Assembly: GCA_023131705.1 (NCBI GenBank)
Contig: JAGLZG010000020.1
Coordinates: 1-5,372 of the forward strand
DNA: 5,372 nt
Source of the DNA: Nanobdellota archaeon
GTDB taxonomy: Archaea; Nanobdellota; Nanobdellia; Woesearchaeales; B3-WOES
Reading direction: 5' to 3'
Position 1 is the first letter of the stretch. The number at the start of each line of letters is the position of its first letter. Below are positions 3,665 through 5,372 of this stretch, one piece after another. A program made the position numbers and the translations under genes. Below the pieces are notes generated by a model. The model searched no databases. It was given only the letters and a program-made list of their open reading frames with translations, and was not told the DNA's origin.

Positions 3665-4170
3665 GATTATCAAACAATATAATAGATGGTGTTGTGACAG
3701 AAGTTGCTGGTGATGATGTGATCCCATTAGTCAGGTTTCTAAAGAATAAAAGGAATATCTCTGAGTTTAAGATTGCTGAAACCATAAAAAAAGAGGTAAA
3801 TGAAACAAGGAATATGTTGTATAGGCTCTATGAGAATAACCTTGTGAGTTTTATGAGAAAAAAAGATAAAAAGAAAGGGTGGTATATATACTATTGGACC
3901 TTTAATCTAAAAAGGGTTAAATATCTTATGGGGGACTTAAAGAGGAAAAGGATAGGTAAGTTAAAGGAAAGATTAGAGAGAGAAGTAGATGGGAATTTTT
4001 TTGTGTGTAAGAACAAGTGCATAAGGCTTAATTTTGACCAGGCAACTGATTTTAATTATACATGCCCTGAATGCGGCAGTGTGCTTGATGAAGAAGATAA
4101 TAAAGAAGTTATAAAAAATATTGAAAAAGAGGTAAAAGAGTTAGAAAAAGAGCTGAAAAAAGCTAAGTAA
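3661..4170 (+). CDS. tfe: Transcription initiation factor TFE, alpha subunit
   Basis: Archaeal counterpart of the TFIIE alpha N-terminal part. It binds the RNA polymerase clamp and helps open and stabilise the promoter bubble. The N-terminal winged helix covers about 1-82, including GDDVIPLVRFL (17-27), VNETRNMLYRLYENNLV (46-62) and the GWYIYYWTF wing (73-81). A helical linker of about 83-112 follows, then a zinc ribbon with C116-x3-C120 and C135-x2-C138 (YTCPECG). A charged Lys/Glu coiled-coil tail (about 146-169) ends the protein. The GDDV block begins at residue 17, as I recall for Sulfolobus TFE alpha, which supports the ATG at 3661. It has its own promoter but a leadered mRNA, and its start overlaps a short upstream ORF. 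The last 8 bases overlap the convergent isomerase gene. At 169 residues it is of normal length. Confidence 0.95.
   Translation: MRLSNNIIDGVVTEVAGDDVIPLVRFLKNKRNISEFKIAETIKKEVNETRNMLYRLYENNLVSFMRKKDKKKGWYIYYWTFNLKRVKYLMGDLKRKRIGKLKERLEREVDGNFFVCKNKCIRLNFDQATDFNYTCPECGSVLDEEDNKEVIKNIEKEVKELEKELKKAK
4156..4161 (-). terminator. T6 tract just after the isomerase stop, inside tfe codons
   Basis: A6 on the plus strand lies two bases beyond the isomerase TAG (4163-4165), with further A-runs (4145-4149 and around 4108-4129). All belong to Lys and Glu codons of the tfe tail and appear as U-tracts in the isomerase transcript. They are likely to terminate it, so one sequence serves as protein tail and as opposite-strand terminator. 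Confidence 0.4.
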
Positions 4171-5068
4171 ATAACCCTTTATAGTTTGTTTTTAGCTCTT
4201 CAAGGAACATTGGAGGGGTAAATATCCCAATTTCTGATATTATAGCTGTTATCAATCCAGGGTCAATTTTTTCAAATGCATAATTTGATATTTTTACATT
4301 TTTAGGCGGGTTTTTCCATATTTCATCCGGATTTCTTTGCTCTATCTCTTCATTAAAGCCAAATATTGTTTTTGGGTCAAATTTCCAGGAGTCTGCTGCA
4401 ACATAGACTGGTATATCAAACTTATCTGCTATTTCAGCAAACATCTCAGAGCCAATCTTATTATAGACTTTTCCTTCTGAGTCAATGGCATCGCATCCTA
4501 TCAGCATCATATCTGCTTTTTTCAAAGCAAGCCTTGCTGCTGAATCAACATAGTGAATAACAGGAATTCCTGCTTTGGACAGTTCAGAAGCAGTTATCCT
4601 TCCCTGGAATCTGGGCCTTGTTTCTGTATTATGCACTGTAAATTTCTTTCCTCTCTGCTTTGCTTTTTTTAGTATTGATGTAACAAAAGAAGAGTGGCAG
4701 TGCGTGAATATGATTGAACCATTTTTTATTTTTTTAGCACCTATGTCTGCTATTATGTTTTGTGCGTACTCTATATGGGTTAGCGCCTGGTTTACCCTTA
4801 AATTAAATCTTTGTTTAAGGTCTTCTAAGTCTTTTCCATCCAGAGCATGGATTATAAAATTAAGAGAATTTCTCATACATGGCTCTGTAGGCCTTGTTTT
4901 AAACAGTATTTGTTTTGCTCTTTCAAGCTCTTCTATAAAGCTTGTTTTTGTTATTGCATGTATGGTTTGAGAATATAGTTTTAGCGCCAAAACAGCGTTT
5001 TTTGCTATGTTTTCTGCAGACTGTATCTTTAGGTTTTTTATATCTTTGACTATTTTTTCAAATTTCAT
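4163..5068 (-). CDS. Ribose-1,5-bisphosphate isomerase (e2b2 family)
   Basis: Converts ribose-1,5-bisphosphate to ribulose-1,5-bisphosphate, the step that feeds type III RuBisCO in the archaeal AMP degradation pathway. It belongs to the eIF2B alpha/beta/delta fold: a helical N-terminal domain (about 1-110) and a Rossmann-like C-terminal domain. Landmarks are TRPTEP (58-63), FTHCHSS (121-127), NTETRPRFQGR (147-157), IGCDAI (190-195) and NKIGS (203-207). Cys124 and Asp193 are 69 residues apart, the same spacing as the catalytic Cys133 and Asp202 of the Thermococcus kodakarensis enzyme. This favours the isomerase over a translation-factor-like or methylthioribose-1-phosphate isomerase relative. 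Length, 301 residues, is near normal. It follows the small membrane-protein gene by 26 bases. No Shine-Dalgarno precedes the ATG, but a weak TATA-like AATAAACT centred 27.5 bases upstream might give a separate leaderless mRNA. The 3' end overlaps tfe by 8 bases. Confidence 0.9.
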   Translation of the reverse strand: MKFEKIVKDIKNLKIQSAENIAKNAVLALKLYSQTIHAITKTSFIEELERAKQILFKTRPTEPCMRNSLNFIIHALDGKDLEDLKQRFNLRVNQALTHIEYAQNIIADIGAKKIKNGSIIFTHCHSSFVTSILKKAKQRGKKFTVHNTETRPRFQGRITASELSKAGIPVIHYVDSAARLALKKADMMLIGCDAIDSEGKVYNKIGSEMFAEIADKFDIPVYVAADSWKFDPKTIFGFNEEIEQRNPDEIWKNPPKNVKISNYAFEKIDPGLITAIISEIGIFTPPMFLEELKTNYKGLFT

Positions 5069-5094
5069 TTGAGTTTAAAGCAAGAACTAAAAGT

Positions 5095-5295
5095 TTATTT
5101 TTTCTTTTTTCTTCTTTTTAGCGCTTTTTCTATTTTTAATTCTTCTTTAACTATTTTTGAGGCCATTTGTTCTATATGGCTTTCTATTTTTGCTACACGT
5201 CTCTCTACTAATACCAGAACTCTTAGGCTGTATACTATTGCTGCCAGTGTACCAATAATAATACTAAGGATTACTCCTTCCAGATTTAGTGCCAT
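5095..5295 (-). CDS. Small membrane protein with C-terminal coiled coil, hypothetical
   Basis: I do not recognise the family. The 66 residues consist of one hydrophobic segment (about 7-30, GVILSIIIGTLAAIVY followed by SLRVLVLV), then a charged helix with hydrophobic residues at heptad spacing (V30, V34, I37, I41, M44, I48, I55, L59; Glu at 51 breaks one position), and a strongly basic tail RRKKKK. By the positive-inside rule the coiled coil should face the cytoplasm, so the protein could be a membrane anchor or a small oligomer. The gene is well supported by a strong Shine-Dalgarno site and a TATA box. It is first in an operon with ribose-1,5-bisphosphate isomerase, with 26 bases between, but no functional link is evident. 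Confidence 0.75.
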   Translation of the reverse strand: MALNLEGVILSIIIGTLAAIVYSLRVLVLVERRVAKIESHIEQMASKIVKEELKIEKALKRRKKKK

Positions 5296-5300
5296 TTAAT

Positions 5301-5307
5301 CCACCTC
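5301..5307 (-). promoter_or_regulatory. Strong Shine-Dalgarno site of the small membrane-protein gene
   Basis: On the minus strand GAGGTGG lies five bases before the ATG at 5295, a near-complete complement of the 16S 3' tail. It confirms the start and shows that this lineage uses Shine-Dalgarno initiation on leadered transcripts. Confidence 0.75.
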
Positions 5308-5351
5308 TTTTTTAATTATAAGTTTAGTTGTCTCTAATGTAGAATAACTAT

Positions 5352-5359
5352 TATTTAAA
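5352..5359 (-). promoter_or_regulatory. TATA box of the membrane protein-isomerase operon
   Basis: Minus-strand TTTAAATA preceded by AAAAACC, BRE-like. With the common spacing, transcription starts near 5328, leaving a leader of about 33 bases that holds the Shine-Dalgarno site. The right window edge lies just upstream. Confidence 0.6.
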
Positions 5360-5372
5360 GGTTTTTATTTTT

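Noticed and set aside
4366..4970. Two plus-strand frames opposite the isomerase
   Set aside because: They are antisense to a clear enzyme gene, with low-complexity, Ser/Phe/Leu-rich translations and no initiation signals.
4163..5068. Translation initiation factor 2B-like subunit instead of the isomerase
   Set aside because: The catalytic Cys124 and Asp193, at the isomerase spacing, together with NTETRPRFQGR and NKIGS favour ribose-1,5-bisphosphate isomerase.

Overview
The window looks like a piece of an AT-rich archaeal genome, probably a small-genome (DPANN-type) lineage. Four genes from 2223 to 5068 belong to typically archaeal sets: a short-form tRNase Z, the Holliday junction resolvase Hjc, the alpha subunit of transcription factor TFE, and an e2b2-family ribose-1,5-bisphosphate isomerase. 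Promoters are archaeal TATA boxes, in two cases with a good BRE, and no bacterial -35/-10 pairs are evident. Shine-Dalgarno motifs (AGGT, GAGGTGG) are used only inside the operon or on leadered transcripts. The phylum is an inference; the domain Archaea is well supported.

Layout. Positions 1-2160 form a loosely packed, accessory-looking stretch. It holds a doubtful partial ORF at the left edge, a Nudix hydrolase on the minus strand (170-592), a 300-base gap with hairpins and T-tracts, a cyclopropane-synthase-like SAM methyltransferase on the plus strand (896-1813), and a second 400-base gap with a structured element and perhaps a small ORF (1903-2109). A 42-base repeat lies on both sides of the methyltransferase in direct orientation. 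Its right-hand copy is split by 129 extra bases full of hairpins. Each of the two genes is also bracketed by its own short inverted repeat. Positions 2180-5372 are compact housekeeping sequence: rnz-hjc (14-base gap, one operon), tfe with its own promoter and a seven-codon upstream ORF, then, convergent with tfe and overlapping it by 8 bases, an operon of a 66-residue membrane/coiled-coil protein and ribose-1,5-bisphosphate isomerase.

How the genes work. tRNase Z matures tRNA 3' ends, Hjc cuts recombination junctions, and TFE helps RNA polymerase open promoters. The isomerase makes ribulose-1,5-bisphosphate, the substrate of type III RuBisCO in archaeal AMP salvage (RuBisCO itself is not in the window). 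The Nudix and methyltransferase genes have no visible functional link to these and look acquired.

A striking regularity is promoter geometry. The centre of the TATA box is 27.5 bases (one case 26.5-27.5) upstream of the start codon of the Nudix gene, the methyltransferase, tRNase Z and the 1903 ORF, which implies leaderless mRNAs and fixes the start codons. tfe and the small membrane-protein gene instead have 5' leaders of about 35 bases. I see no rRNA, tRNA, CRISPR array, transposase or integrase.
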